A stretch of DNA of 64,000 nucleotides, taken from NCBI RefSeq assembly GCF_004011505.1, contig NZ_SAUN01000001.1, forward strand, positions 1,798,001-1,862,000. The letters run 5' to 3'. This document shows, piece by piece, positions 35,353 to 47,698 of the stretch. Origin of the DNA: Nonomuraea polychroma. Lineage in GTDB: Bacteria; Actinomycetota; Actinomycetes; Streptosporangiales; Streptosporangiaceae. The notes beneath the pieces were generated by a model. That model made no database searches, was not told where the DNA came from, and saw only the letters and a list, made by a program, of their open reading frames with translations. The stretch's first letter is position 1. Every line of letters begins with the position of its first letter. The position numbers and the translations under genes were made by a program.

Positions 35353-36066
35353 ATGACGACGGCTGCCCTGCAGACCGTGTTGACCGTTCCCCAGCGTTTC
35401 CGCGGGCCCGAGGGCGTCGCCAACGGCGGCTGGATAGCGGGCACCATGGCGGAGGCGCTCAACGGTGGCCGATCAGCCGTCGAGGTCACGCTCCATGCCC
35501 CTTCGCCGCTGGAGACCGAGCTGCGGCTGGAGCACGTCGCCAACTCCGTGTCCCTTGTACACGGCGACAAGTTGCTCGTCGAGGCCATCCCGGTGGCCGA
35601 GGACCTGGAGGGGCCGGGATTCGTGCCGTTCACCGACGCCGCCCGCGCCGAAGCGGGGTTCGTCGGGTTGAAGGCCCACCCGTTCGCCGAGTGCTTCGCG
35701 TGCGGGCTGCGCGAGCCGGGTGACGGCCTGCGCATCTTCCCCGGGCCGGTCGAGGGCGCGAACATGGTGGCCGCCGGCTGGCGGGTGCCGTTCACGGTGT
35801 CGGGCGAGGACGGGGTGCCCGCCTCGATCATCGGCGCCGTGCTGGACTGCATCACCGGCTGGGCGCACTTCGGCCCCGGTGAGACCGCCCTGCTCGGGAG
35901 GCTGGCCCTGCAGATCCACGGTCACGTGCACCCCGGCGGGCGTTACTCGGTGGTGGCCCGCCCGACCGGCCGTGACGGCCGCAAGATGTTCGGCCAGAGC
36001 GCGATCTACGAGATGGACGGCACGCTGGTGGCGGCCGCGCGTGCCACCTGGATCGCTCCACGCTGA
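35353..36066 (+). CDS. Double-hotdog acyl-CoA thioesterase-like protein
   Basis: The 237-residue protein seems to contain two hotdog-like halves. The first holds FRGPEGVANGGWIAGTMAEA, typical of the N-terminal strand and helix of acyl-CoA thioesterases or acyl-CoA-binding hotdogs. The second holds VPASIIGAVLDCITGWAHFG, with the central hotdog helix. A CxxC-like ECFACGLREPGDGLRIFPG segment lies between them. It probably acts on acyl-thioesters in the cytoplasm; the substrate is unknown. GGAGG at 35342-35346 sets the ATG. A strong terminator follows at 36079. Confidence 0.75.
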   Translation: MTTAALQTVLTVPQRFRGPEGVANGGWIAGTMAEALNGGRSAVEVTLHAPSPLETELRLEHVANSVSLVHGDKLLVEAIPVAEDLEGPGFVPFTDAARAEAGFVGLKAHPFAECFACGLREPGDGLRIFPGPVEGANMVAAGWRVPFTVSGEDGVPASIIGAVLDCITGWAHFGPGETALLGRLALQIHGHVHPGGRYSVVARPTGRDGRKMFGQSAIYEMDGTLVAAARATWIAPR

Positions 36067-36078
36067 CCACGACAGCGG

Positions 36079-36115
36079 ACGGCCCCCGAGCATCACACGC
36101 TCAGGGGCCGTTTTC
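36079..36115. terminator. Hairpin terminator after the thioesterase-like gene
   Basis: ACGGCCCCCGAGC pairs with GCTCAGGGGCCGT around ATCACAC with one mismatch, then TTTTCG. It lies between two convergent genes (36066 and 36123). Confidence 0.85.
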
Positions 36116-36122
36116 GTCAGAC

Positions 36123-37043
36123 TCAATCCCGGGTGAGCCGCTCCACGACGGTCCTCACGCAGCGGTCGTCGAACATGATCGTGTAGTGGTTGCAGTCGGG
36201 CACCACCTCGTCCCGAAGCCCCGGCAGCCGATTCGACCACGGGGCGGTCAGATCGTCGGGGAGCATGCCGACGTCCTGGTTGAGCAGCCCGCGCGGCGCC
36301 CTGAGCAGCAGCAGCGGCGACTTGATCGCCTCCAGCGCCGCCCCCGCCTGGTCCTGCTCGGTGTTGAGCCACCGCCCGTCCTGCAGCACCGCCTCGCCCA
36401 CGACCCGCGACCGCAGCGCGCCCTCGGGCCCGGTGAGGTCGTAGCGGACGTACGCCTCGACGTCGTCGTTCCAGCGCCCGGCGAAGGCAGGATGGCTCTT
36501 GAAGAAGTCGACGTACGCCTCCGCCGACGGGTACGTCTGCCGCAACCGCGCCAGCGCGGGCCCCAGCGTGGCCTCCATCGCCGCGTCCGGGTCCACGCCC
36601 TCCGGCAGCCGCGGGAACGGGATCCCGCCGTCCACCAGCACCACCCGGGCCCAGTTCCGCCGGGATGGATCCGCAGCGGAGCGAGGACGTCCATCCCGGC
36701 CCTCCGAGCTCGGCTCGGCGATCGGACGAGGTGCGGCGGCCAGCGCGGCCACGTACGCGCCCATCGAATGACCGGTCAGCACCGCATCGGGCCCGGCCCC
36801 CACGTGGTCGGCGACCCGCAGCACGTCCTCGGCGTGCCTCGGCAGCCCGTACGGGCCGGGCAGCGAGGCGCTGTGCCCGCGCCCGCGCAGGTCCATAGCG
36901 ACCAGCGACCACCCTTCGGGCAGCCGCCGCCCCACCGCACCCCACGCCATCAGTGAGGCGGTGATCCCGTGCACCGCGATGATCACCCGCGGCCCGGTCC
37001 CGAACGTGGCGATCCGCAGCCCGCCGACCTCGTCGAATCTCAT
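36123..37043 (-). CDS. Alpha/beta hydrolase
   Basis: The 306-residue protein has the alpha/beta hydrolase core: HGITASLMAWGAVGRRL with the oxyanion HG, VAMDLRGRGHSASL, the nucleophile elbow VLTGHSMGAYVAAL, and a C-terminal His in DCNHYTIMF. A charged, arginine-rich stretch (EPSSEGRDGRPRSAADPSRR) sits where a lid or loop would be and may be an insertion. Substrates in this family range from esters to epoxides; none can be chosen here. ATG at 37043, 10 bases before the end of the kinase gene, so the two may be co-transcribed. Confidence 0.88.
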   Translation of the reverse strand: MRFDEVGGLRIATFGTGPRVIIAVHGITASLMAWGAVGRRLPEGWSLVAMDLRGRGHSASLPGPYGLPRHAEDVLRVADHVGAGPDAVLTGHSMGAYVAALAAAPRPIAEPSSEGRDGRPRSAADPSRRNWARVVLVDGGIPFPRLPEGVDPDAAMEATLGPALARLRQTYPSAEAYVDFFKSHPAFAGRWNDDVEAYVRYDLTGPEGALRSRVVGEAVLQDGRWLNTEQDQAGAALEAIKSPLLLLRAPRGLLNQDVGMLPDDLTAPWSNRLPGLRDEVVPDCNHYTIMFDDRCVRTVVERLTRD

Positions 37044-37052
37044 ATCGGGATC

Positions 37053-40559
<3,507 letters not shown>

Positions 40560-40610
40560 GGCGTGTTGGATGAGGAGTTTGGGGCGAAAGTTCCGGATAA
40601 ATTACCCGGT

Positions 40611-41300
40611 ATGCGCATCACCGTTATCGAGCACGAGGCCGAGGCCGGGCTCGGATATCTCGGCGGCTGGCTCGGAGTGGCCTGCGACGTCGTGCGGCCG
40701 TACCTCGGCGAGGCGATGCCCGAGCGGGCCGCGGACGGCCTGATCGTGCTCGGCGGTGCGGCGGCGGCCTGGGAGGACGAGCGCAGCCCGTGGCAGCCTG
40801 CCACCCGCGACCTGCTGCGCCGCGCCGTGGACGAGGCCACGCCCACGCTCGCCATCTGCCTCGGGGCCCAGCTGCTCACCATGGCCTGCGGAGGCACGGT
40901 GGAGCGCGGCGCCGGCGGGCTGGAGGTGGGGGCGTGCGAGGTCGTCGCGCTGCCCGCGGCCGCCTCCGACCGGCTGCTGTCGGGTGTCGGCGCGGCCGTG
41001 GCCATCCAGTATCACCAGGACGCCATGACGCGGCTGCCGGACGGGGCGGTGCCGTTGATGACCGGTTCCGCGTACCCGAATCAGGCGTACCGGCTCGGTG
41101 AGGCCGCCTGGGCGGTCCAGTTCCATCCCGAGGCCACGCCCGAGATCTTCGCCTCCTGGACGGCCGAGTCGGATCTGGAGGCGGCCGAGGAGCTGAACGC
41201 CGAGGTCAAAGCCGCGGAGAGCCGGCTCATCGCGACCTGGCGGCCGGTCGCCCAGGCCTTCGCCGACGTGGTCAGGGCCGCCGCCCGCCCTTCTGCTTGA
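40611..41300 (+). CDS. Class I glutamine amidotransferase-like protein
   Basis: The 229-residue protein carries the GATase1 triad: C83 in AICLGAQLLTMACGG, and H172 and E174 in WAVQFHPEATPE. Stand-alone proteins of this type act on gamma-glutamyl compounds or as glutamine-dependent subunits with an unidentified partner. No synthase gene is adjacent. ATG at 40611. Its end overlaps the end of the convergent HXXEE gene by 29 bases. Confidence 0.88.
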   Translation: MRITVIEHEAEAGLGYLGGWLGVACDVVRPYLGEAMPERAADGLIVLGGAAAAWEDERSPWQPATRDLLRRAVDEATPTLAICLGAQLLTMACGGTVERGAGGLEVGACEVVALPAAASDRLLSGVGAAVAIQYHQDAMTRLPDGAVPLMTGSAYPNQAYRLGEAAWAVQFHPEATPEIFASWTAESDLEAAEELNAEVKAAESRLIATWRPVAQAFADVVRAAARPSA

Positions 41301-41808
41301 CATTCGCCCGGCGGGGTCTCGTGAGGACGTGGGCCAGCACGTGCACGCCGCCCAGCACCAGCGGGAGCGCCGCCAGTGCCCCCGTCCCCGAACGCACGGG
41401 CACCCCGGCCGCCCGGAGCCGGCGCCAGGCCCACACCGAGAACGGGATCACCACCACCGGCGCGGTCGCCGCCCCCGGCGTGTAACCGCGCGTGGCGGCC
41501 GCCTGGGCGAGGTGCAGCACGCCGTGCGCGCCGAACCCGGCCAGCGCCGCCTGGAAGACCGGGCTGTGCCCGCCCGTGCGCGCCCCCAGCGCCGCCGCCC
41601 CCGCAATCACCCCGCCCATGAGCCCGATGGCCACGTTGACGTGCCGTTGCGGCACCTCCAGCCGCTCCCACGGGACGTCCGGGAAGCGCCGTTCCAGCCG
41701 CGGTCGTGCCTTCCGCACCCACCCGGCCATGGTCGCCACTTCCTCCGCGTCGTGCACGGCCCACGCCGCGAGCAGACCCCACGTCACCGTCGCCGGAACC
41801 CGTTCCAC
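41272..41808 (-). CDS. HXXEE-domain membrane protein
   Basis: The 178-residue protein has the signature AWAVHDAEEVATMAGW (HxxEE) and several hydrophobic helices with conserved histidines (GAHGVLHLAQA, LGGVHVLAHVL). The HXXEE family is small and of unknown activity; the motif suggests metal binding in the membrane. The GTG at 41808 lies six bases after GAAAGG. Such genes are often next to a TetR regulator; none is here, but a perfect 16-bp palindrome lies just upstream. It faces away from glnE. Confidence 0.82.
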   Translation of the reverse strand: MERVPATVTWGLLAAWAVHDAEEVATMAGWVRKARPRLERRFPDVPWERLEVPQRHVNVAIGLMGGVIAGAAALGARTGGHSPVFQAALAGFGAHGVLHLAQAAATRGYTPGAATAPVVVIPFSVWAWRRLRAAGVPVRSGTGALAALPLVLGGVHVLAHVLTRPRRANVKQKGGRRP

Positions 41809-41831
41809 GTTCACCCTTTCCCACGAAACGC

Positions 41832-41847
41832 AACGCAACGTTGCGTT
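41832..41847. promoter_or_regulatory. Perfect palindrome AACGCAAC-GTTGCGTT in the HXXEE/glnE intergenic region
   Basis: The 16-bp palindrome, with an extra overlapping AACGC, lies 24 bases upstream of the HXXEE start and 43 bases before the glnE start. It looks like a TetR-type operator, but no regulator gene is adjacent in this window. Confidence 0.6.
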
Positions 41848-41889
41848 CGATGCTACGGCGTCCCACGGGAGTGCTGTCAAGATGGAGAG

Positions 41890-44820
41890 GTGCCCAGGAT
41901 CGAATCCACCACCGCGCGTCTCGCCAAGCTCGGCTTCGCCGACGGCGCGAGAGCGGCCCAGCTCATCGGCCAGGCCGGCGCCGACCTGGACGACCTCCTG
42001 GAGTCGCTGGTGGACGTGGCCGATCCCGACCTGGCCCTGATCTCCCTGACCCGGCTGATCGAGCGCGAGCCCGCCGTGCTCGGCACCCTGCGCCAGGACG
42101 GCGACCTCAAGGCCAGGCTGCTCGCCGTGCTCGGCGTCAGCGCCGCACTGGGGGAGCACCTCGTGCGCCACCCCGGCCAGGTCGCCTGGCTGGCCGAGCC
42201 GCAGCTGGGCGAGGCGAGGGCGGAGCTGCTGCGCGCGGTCGGCGCCGACCCGGAAGCACCGGAGCCGGTCGCCGCCGGCGAGAAGGCGCTCGTGGCGCTG
42301 CGGGTGGCGTACCGGGGCAGGCTCATGCACCTGGCGGCGCGCGACCTGACCGGCCAGTCCACACTCCAGGAGGTCATGTCCGAGCTGTCCGACCTCGCGG
42401 GCGCCGCGCTGGAGGCCGCCCTGGCCATCGCGCGGGCGGAGGTGGACGCGAGCGAGGTACGCCTCGCGGTCGTGGGCATGGGCAAGTGCGGCGCCAGGGA
42501 GCTCAACTACATCAGCGACGTCGACGTGATCTTCGTGGCCGAGCCGCAGGAGGGCGCCGACGAGGCCAAGGCGTTGCGTACCGCGACGAGGCTGGCCCAG
42601 GCCATGATGCGGGCCTGCACCGCGACCACGCCCGAGGGCTCCCTGTGGGAGGTGGACGCGGGCCTGCGCCCCGAGGGCCGCTCCGGCCCGCTGGTGCGCA
42701 CGCTCGCCAGCCACCTGGCGTACTACCGGCGCTGGGCCAAGACGTGGGAGTTCCAGGCGCTGCTCAAGGCCCGGCCGGTGGCGGGCGACATGGCGCTGGG
42801 CGCGGCCTACGTCGAGGCGGTCAACGACATGGTGTGGTCGGCGGCCACCCGTGAGGACTTCGTCGAGGACGTGCAGGCCATGCGCCGCCGGGTCGAGGCC
42901 CACGTGCGCTCCGAGGGGGAGCGGCAGCTCAAGCTGGGCCCCGGCGGCCTGCGTGACATCGAGTTCGCCGTACAGCTGCTGCAGCTCGTGCACGGGCGGC
43001 TCGACCCGCTGCTGCGCCGCCGCGCCACGCTGCCCGCGCTCGCCGCGCTCTCCCGCGGCGGGTACGTCGGCCGCGACGACTCGCGCAGCCTGGCCGAGGC
43101 GTACTCGTTCCTGCGCCAGGTCGAGCACCTGCTGCAGCTGCACCGGCTGCGGCGCACCCACATCGTGCCCACCGGCGAGAGCGACCTGCGCAGGCTGGGG
43201 CGGGCGCTCGGCATGCAGACCGACCCGGTGGGGGAGTTCACGGCCCGGTGGCGGCGGCACGCGATGGAGGCGCGCCGGCTGCACGAGAAACTCTTCTACC
43301 GCCCGCTGCTGCAGGCGGTGTCGCGGCTGCAGGAGTCCGAGGCGCGGCTGTCGGCCACCGCCGCGGCCGCCAGGCTGGAGGCGCTCGGCTACGTCGACCC
43401 CACCGGGGCGCTGCGCCACATCGGCGCCCTCACCTCCGGGGTGTCCAGGCGGGCCGCGATCCAGCGCACGCTGCTGCCGGTGATGCTGGGCTGGTTCGCC
43501 GACACGCCGGATCCGGACGCGGCGCTGCTGGGGTTCAGGCAGGTCAGCGACAAGCTGGGCAGCACGCCGTGGTACCTGCGGCTGCTGCGTGACGAGACGG
43601 CGGTGGCCGCCAGGATGGCGCGCGTGCTCGGCACCAGCCGCTACGCGACCGGCCTGCTCATGAACGCGCCCGAAGCGGTCGCCATGCTCGGCTCGGACGA
43701 CGAGCTCGCCGTGCGGCCACGGGAGTCGCTGCTCGGCGAGGCCTCCGCCGCGGTGTCCAGGTACGTCGGCGGGGACGGTGGCGCGGAGACCGCCGTCGCC
43801 GCCGTTCGGGCGCTGCGGCGCAGGGAGTTGTTCCGCATCGCCGTGGCCGACATCTCCGGGCTCGCCGACATCGAGACGGTCGGCGGGGCGCTGTCGTCAC
43901 TGACCGACGTCACCCTCCAGGCGGCCCTGGACGCCGCGCTCGGCAAGGTCGGCAACGTCACCTCGTTCGCGATCATCGCCATGGGCCGGCTGGGCGGCAT
44001 GGAGCTCTCCTACGCCAGCGACGCCGACGTCATGTTCGTGCACCAGCCCCTGCCGGGGGTCGAGGAGCGCGAGGCCACGGACGCCGCGTTCGCGGTGGCC
44101 AACGAGCTGCGCCGGCTGCTGTCGCTGCCTGCGCCCGACCCGCCGCTGATCATCGACCCCGACCTACGGCCGGAGGGCCGGCAGGGTCCGCTGGCACGCA
44201 CGCTCGCCTCCTACCGCGCCTACTACTCGCGCTGGTCCTCGCCGTGGGAGTCGCAGGCGCTGCTGCGGGCCCGGTTCTCGGCGGGCGACCCCGAACTGGG
44301 CGCGGCGTTCACGCACATGATCGACGAGCTGCGCTACCCGCAGGGCGGGCTGCACGACGACGCGGTCAGGGAGATCAGGCGGCTCAAGGCCCGCATGGAA
44401 GCCGAGCGGCTGCCGCGCGGCGCCGACCCCGGCCTGCACACCAAACTGGGCCCCGGCGGCCTGTCCGACGTGGAGTGGGTGGCCCAGCTGCTGCAACTGC
44501 GCTACGCGGGCACGCTGCCGTCGCTGCGCACCACGCGCACGCTGGACGCGCTGCGCGCCGCCGTGGCCGAAGAGCTGCTCGCCCCCGCCGACGAGGCCGT
44601 GCTGGCCGAGGCGTGGCGCTTCGCCTCCCGCATCAGAGACGCGATCATGCTGGTCAAGGGCCGTCCGGGCGACAGCGTGCCGCGCGACGCGGGCGAGCGC
44701 AAGCTGATCGCGCAGACGCTCGGCTACCCGCCCGACGGCTCGGAGGACTTCCTCGACGACTACCGCCGCGTGACCCGGCGGGCACGTGTCGTGGTGGACC
44801 GAGTTTTCTACGGGGCTTGA
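41890..44820 (+). CDS. glnE: Bifunctional glutamine synthetase adenylyltransferase/deadenylyltransferase
   Basis: The 976-residue enzyme adds AMP to, and removes it from, the Tyr of GlnA1. It has two nucleotidyltransferase domains: GMGKCGARELNYISDVDVIF (about residue 197) and AMGRLGGMELSYASDADVMF (about 693), each with the G-(x)n-DVD or DAD metal motif, and two following helical domains (LGPGGLRDIEFAVQLLQLVH and LGPGGLSDVEWVAQLLQLRY). The end RRARVVVDRVFYGA fits the family. GTG at 41890 with GGAGAG directly upstream is the best start. It shares the window with both glnA genes. Confidence 0.97.
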   Translation: MPRIESTTARLAKLGFADGARAAQLIGQAGADLDDLLESLVDVADPDLALISLTRLIEREPAVLGTLRQDGDLKARLLAVLGVSAALGEHLVRHPGQVAWLAEPQLGEARAELLRAVGADPEAPEPVAAGEKALVALRVAYRGRLMHLAARDLTGQSTLQEVMSELSDLAGAALEAALAIARAEVDASEVRLAVVGMGKCGARELNYISDVDVIFVAEPQEGADEAKALRTATRLAQAMMRACTATTPEGSLWEVDAGLRPEGRSGPLVRTLASHLAYYRRWAKTWEFQALLKARPVAGDMALGAAYVEAVNDMVWSAATREDFVEDVQAMRRRVEAHVRSEGERQLKLGPGGLRDIEFAVQLLQLVHGRLDPLLRRRATLPALAALSRGGYVGRDDSRSLAEAYSFLRQVEHLLQLHRLRRTHIVPTGESDLRRLGRALGMQTDPVGEFTARWRRHAMEARRLHEKLFYRPLLQAVSRLQESEARLSATAAAARLEALGYVDPTGALRHIGALTSGVSRRAAIQRTLLPVMLGWFADTPDPDAALLGFRQVSDKLGSTPWYLRLLRDETAVAARMARVLGTSRYATGLLMNAPEAVAMLGSDDELAVRPRESLLGEASAAVSRYVGGDGGAETAVAAVRALRRRELFRIAVADISGLADIETVGGALSSLTDVTLQAALDAALGKVGNVTSFAIIAMGRLGGMELSYASDADVMFVHQPLPGVEEREATDAAFAVANELRRLLSLPAPDPPLIIDPDLRPEGRQGPLARTLASYRAYYSRWSSPWESQALLRARFSAGDPELGAAFTHMIDELRYPQGGLHDDAVREIRRLKARMEAERLPRGADPGLHTKLGPGGLSDVEWVAQLLQLRYAGTLPSLRTTRTLDALRAAVAEELLAPADEAVLAEAWRFASRIRDAIMLVKGRPGDSVPRDAGERKLIAQTLGYPPDGSEDFLDDYRRVTRRARVVVDRVFYGA

Positions 44821-44837
44821 TCAAGCATTCCGGTTAG

Positions 44838-45881
44838 GTGTATCAAGGCGCGGTGTTATCCGTTTACGTGGATCTGGCCCTCGGCCTGGTGGTGTCGTTC
44901 CTGCTGCTGTCGCTGCTGGTGAGCGGCGTCAACGAGGCGTTCGTGCGGGTGCTGTCCATCCGCAGCAAGTTCCTGTGGGCCTACCTCAGGGACACCATGG
45001 ACGGCGCCGACGACAAGAGAGGGTCGTGGTTGCCGGCCAAGGTGCGTGATGTGTTCACCGCGCTGCCGTTCCTGCGCGATCCACGTCCCCGCCACAGCGA
45101 CCTGCCCGCGCCCGCCGAGGCCGGCGGGATGCCCGAGGAACGAACCGGCGACTCCATGATCAACCTGCTGTACGAGCGGGTGAGGGAGATCGACCACGCC
45201 AAACGCGGCCGCACCAGCATCGCCAACATCCCGCCCAGCCGGTTCGCGGTCGCCGTGATGGAGCTGGCGGCGGGGCAGGACGGCGACGTCGAACGGTTCC
45301 TGGCCAAGCTGAAGGCCATCGACAGCCCCCTGTACGGCCCCCTCAAGGGCGCCTGGGAGACGGCGCAGCGCGACCTCGACCGGTTCCGGCAGGGCATCGA
45401 GACCTGGTTCGACGGCGAGATGCAGCGGTTGTCCATGCTCTACAAGCGCTACGTCAAGTGGGTCGTCGCCGTGCTCGGCCTGCTGGTGACGCTGCTGTTC
45501 ACGATGGACGGGCTGGAGTACGCCAAGACGCTGCTGCGTGACAACGCCTTCCGCGCCTCGGTGACCGCCGTGGCCGAGGCGGGGCCGGACGCGTACAACG
45601 AGCTCAAGGCGCGCTGCACGGGCGAGGACCCGATGCGGTGCGTCACCGAGACGCTCAGCCGGCCCGCCCTGGTCAGGATGCTGGGTCAGGCCCTGGTCAG
45701 CGTGTCGATCCCAGAGCAGGGCGACCCGAGTGTGCACTGGAACGGCGGCTCGTGGTGGGACCGGATCAGCACGCCCAGTCACTGGCCCGGGTTCCTGCTG
45801 ACGTACGTGGCGCTGCTGTTCGGGGCGCCGTTCTGGTGGGACGTGTTCCGCCGCATCACGGGGATCAAGGGGAGGCGCTGA
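44838..45881 (+). CDS. Membrane protein of unknown function (347 aa)
   Basis: The protein has an N-terminal hydrophobic helix (LALGLVVSFLLLSLLVSG), another in the middle (WVVAVLGLLVTLLFTM, about residue 210) and a C-terminal one (FLLTYVALLFGAPFWWDVF). The region between the first two (about 50-200) is polar and helical; a segment with Cys pairs (ARCTGEDPMRCVTE) lies between the last two. No family was recognised. It starts with GTG at 44838, 17 bases after glnE, and is probably co-transcribed with it and the acetyltransferase. Confidence 0.75.
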   Translation: MYQGAVLSVYVDLALGLVVSFLLLSLLVSGVNEAFVRVLSIRSKFLWAYLRDTMDGADDKRGSWLPAKVRDVFTALPFLRDPRPRHSDLPAPAEAGGMPEERTGDSMINLLYERVREIDHAKRGRTSIANIPPSRFAVAVMELAAGQDGDVERFLAKLKAIDSPLYGPLKGAWETAQRDLDRFRQGIETWFDGEMQRLSMLYKRYVKWVVAVLGLLVTLLFTMDGLEYAKTLLRDNAFRASVTAVAEAGPDAYNELKARCTGEDPMRCVTETLSRPALVRMLGQALVSVSIPEQGDPSVHWNGGSWWDRISTPSHWPGFLLTYVALLFGAPFWWDVFRRITGIKGRR

Positions 45882-45882
45882 G

Positions 45883-46428
45883 GTGGAGACCGAACGGCTG
45901 ATCATGCGCAGATGGCGCGAAGAGGACAGGGAGCCCTTCGCCGCCATGAACGCCGACCCCGAGGTGATGGAGCACTTCCCGGCGACGCTCACCCGCGGGC
46001 AGAGCGACGCCATGGTCGACAAGATCGAGCAGCACTTCGACAAGCACGGATACAGCCTGTGGGCCCTGGAGGTACGCGAGAGCGGGCAGTTCATCGGCTT
46101 CACCGGGCTGGGCTGGCAGACCTTCGACATGCCGTTCCTGCCCGCCGTGGAGATCGGGTGGCGGCTGGCCCGCCCGGCCTGGGGTCACGGGTACGCCATC
46201 GAGGCGGCCAGACGGGCCGTCGAGTACGCCTTCACCGAGGCGGGCCTCGACTCGCTGATCTCCATGACCGCGGTGCGCAACCTGCGCTCCCGGGCGGTGA
46301 TGGAGCGCCTCGGCATGACGTACGAGACGGACTTCGACCATCCCTGGGTCGCCAAGGGCAGTGCGCTGGTCCCGCACGTCCTCTACCGGCTCAAGCGCGG
46401 CGAAGACGCTCAGGTGCTGAGGGCGTAG
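45883..46428 (+). CDS. GNAT-family N-acetyltransferase (RimJ/RimL type)
   Basis: The 181-residue protein has the N-terminal TERLIMRRWREEDREPFAAM strand typical of Acetyltransf_3, and the acetyl-CoA region EIGWRLARPAWGHGYAIEAA, followed by NLRSRAVMERLGM. Members acetylate protein N-termini, ribosomal proteins or small amines. The GTG start at 45883 lies two bases after the membrane-protein stop, with GGAGG at 45871-45875, so they are one operon. The substrate is unknown. Confidence 0.9.
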   Translation: METERLIMRRWREEDREPFAAMNADPEVMEHFPATLTRGQSDAMVDKIEQHFDKHGYSLWALEVRESGQFIGFTGLGWQTFDMPFLPAVEIGWRLARPAWGHGYAIEAARRAVEYAFTEAGLDSLISMTAVRNLRSRAVMERLGMTYETDFDHPWVAKGSALVPHVLYRLKRGEDAQVLRA

Positions 46429-46549
46429 AGGCCCGCACGGCCCACGCCCGCCGTGCCCGCCTGACGCGCCGCTCGCCATGCCCGCATGCCGAAGCGGATG
46501 CGAGTATCGTGATCGGTCCGTGCTCCGTGGCCGCGATCGTGAGGTGACC

Positions 46550-47242
46550 GTGCGTTTCCAGCATTCCGAGGACATTTGGCGGGACCACCCCGAGCTCGTT
46601 CCGGGTGTGATCTTCGTGCGGGGCATCACTGGGGACGTCGCCGTGGACGACCGCTTGGCGACGTTCAGCGAGCTCGCCGCCAAGCGGCTCGCGACCGCCT
46701 CGGAAGGCGAAATGCCGGAGATCCAGGCGTGGCGGCGGGCGTTCTCGAAAATGGGGCTCAAGCCGACCCAATACCGGTGCGCGTCGGAGTCCCTGCTGCG
46801 CCGCTTCAGGAAGGAAGGCGCCCTGCCGCGCCTGCACCCACTGATCGACCTGTGCAACGCGGTGTCCATCGCGTACGCGATCCCGGTGGCGGTGTTCGAC
46901 GTCTCCAAGATCGCCGAATACGTGGAGGTCAGATACGCAACGGGCGAGGAGACCTACCTGACCTTCGCCGGCGAGACGGAGCACCCGCCCGCCGGAGAGG
47001 TGATCTTCGCGGACGCCGAGGGGAAGGCGCACGCCCGCCGCTGGACCAACCGCCAGAGCGGCCACTCGGCCGTCCGCGACGCGACCACCGACGTCCTGAT
47101 CGTCGCGGAGGCGCTGCACGGCACCGCCCGGGAGGACGTCGAGTCCCTCGTCGCCACGCTCACTGACGAGCTGACCGCCCTCTGGCAGGCGACGCCCAGG
47201 TCGGGGATCCTCAGTCCGTCGGCGCCCGAGTTCACGACGTGA
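46550..47242 (+). CDS. B3/4-domain protein (PheT-like editing-domain fold)
   Basis: The 230-residue protein resembles the stand-alone B3/B4 domain of phenylalanyl-tRNA synthetase beta: MRFQHSEDIWRDHPELVPG, a central KMGLKPTQYRCASESLLRR, LPRLHPLIDLCNAVSIAYAI and HSAVRDATTDVLIV. In PheRS this domain edits mischarged tRNA; free-standing versions are often of unknown role. GTG starts at 46544 and 46550 are possible; 46550 gives the usual N-terminus and a five-base gap from GAGG. Its end overlaps the TetR remnant on the other strand. Confidence 0.85.
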   Translation: MRFQHSEDIWRDHPELVPGVIFVRGITGDVAVDDRLATFSELAAKRLATASEGEMPEIQAWRRAFSKMGLKPTQYRCASESLLRRFRKEGALPRLHPLIDLCNAVSIAYAIPVAVFDVSKIAEYVEVRYATGEETYLTFAGETEHPPAGEVIFADAEGKAHARRWTNRQSGHSAVRDATTDVLIVAEALHGTAREDVESLVATLTDELTALWQATPRSGILSPSAPEFTT

Positions 47243-47697
47243 TCCCGTACAGGATGGCGTCCGCCAGCGCCTCGGCCTGATCGGCGGGGGAGAACAGGCC
47301 CGGGCAGGCCAGCCACGTGGCGGCGGTGCCGTTCACGGAGGTGATGATCGCCAGAGCGGCGGTCTCCGCCGGCACCCCGTCGCGCAGCCCGGCCCCGTCG
47401 AGCAACTCCATCAGGCCGCGCTTCCAGCCCTCCATCACGATCTGCTTGTCCCCTAGCCCCGACTCCAGCTCGGGGAACCCCTCGGCGCTGCGCATGGACA
47501 GCGCGAACACCTCCCGCAGCGTCGCATCCCGCTCCAGCGCGGTGAAGAACGTCACCAGGAAGCGCCGCATCCGCTCCATCACCGGCCCGTCGCCGTCGAG
47601 CGCCCCCCAAACAGGCGCGGCCGCCTCCGCCCACAGTTCACTGCTCGTTGCCAGGTAAGCGCGGCCTTGTCCTGGAAATGGTGGTAGGCGGCCCCGT
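47232..47697 (-). pseudogene. TetR-family regulator missing its N-terminus, frameshifted
   Basis: From the right, the minus strand reads GAAYHHFQDKAAL, the end of a TetR helix-turn-helix. It then needs a one-base frame change to continue as ATSSELWAEAAAPVWGALDG, then VMERMRRFLVTFFTALERDA and ATWLACPGLFSPADQAEALA to the end. The first HTH helices are absent because the sequence switches at about 47697 into an amidohydrolase fragment on the other strand. It is non-functional as read. Confidence 0.7.
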
Positions 47698-47698
47698 C

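Noticed and set aside
41272..43419. Long minus-strand frame running from the HXXEE gene into glnE
   Set aside because: Only the last 178 codons resemble a protein; the rest is antisense of glnE.
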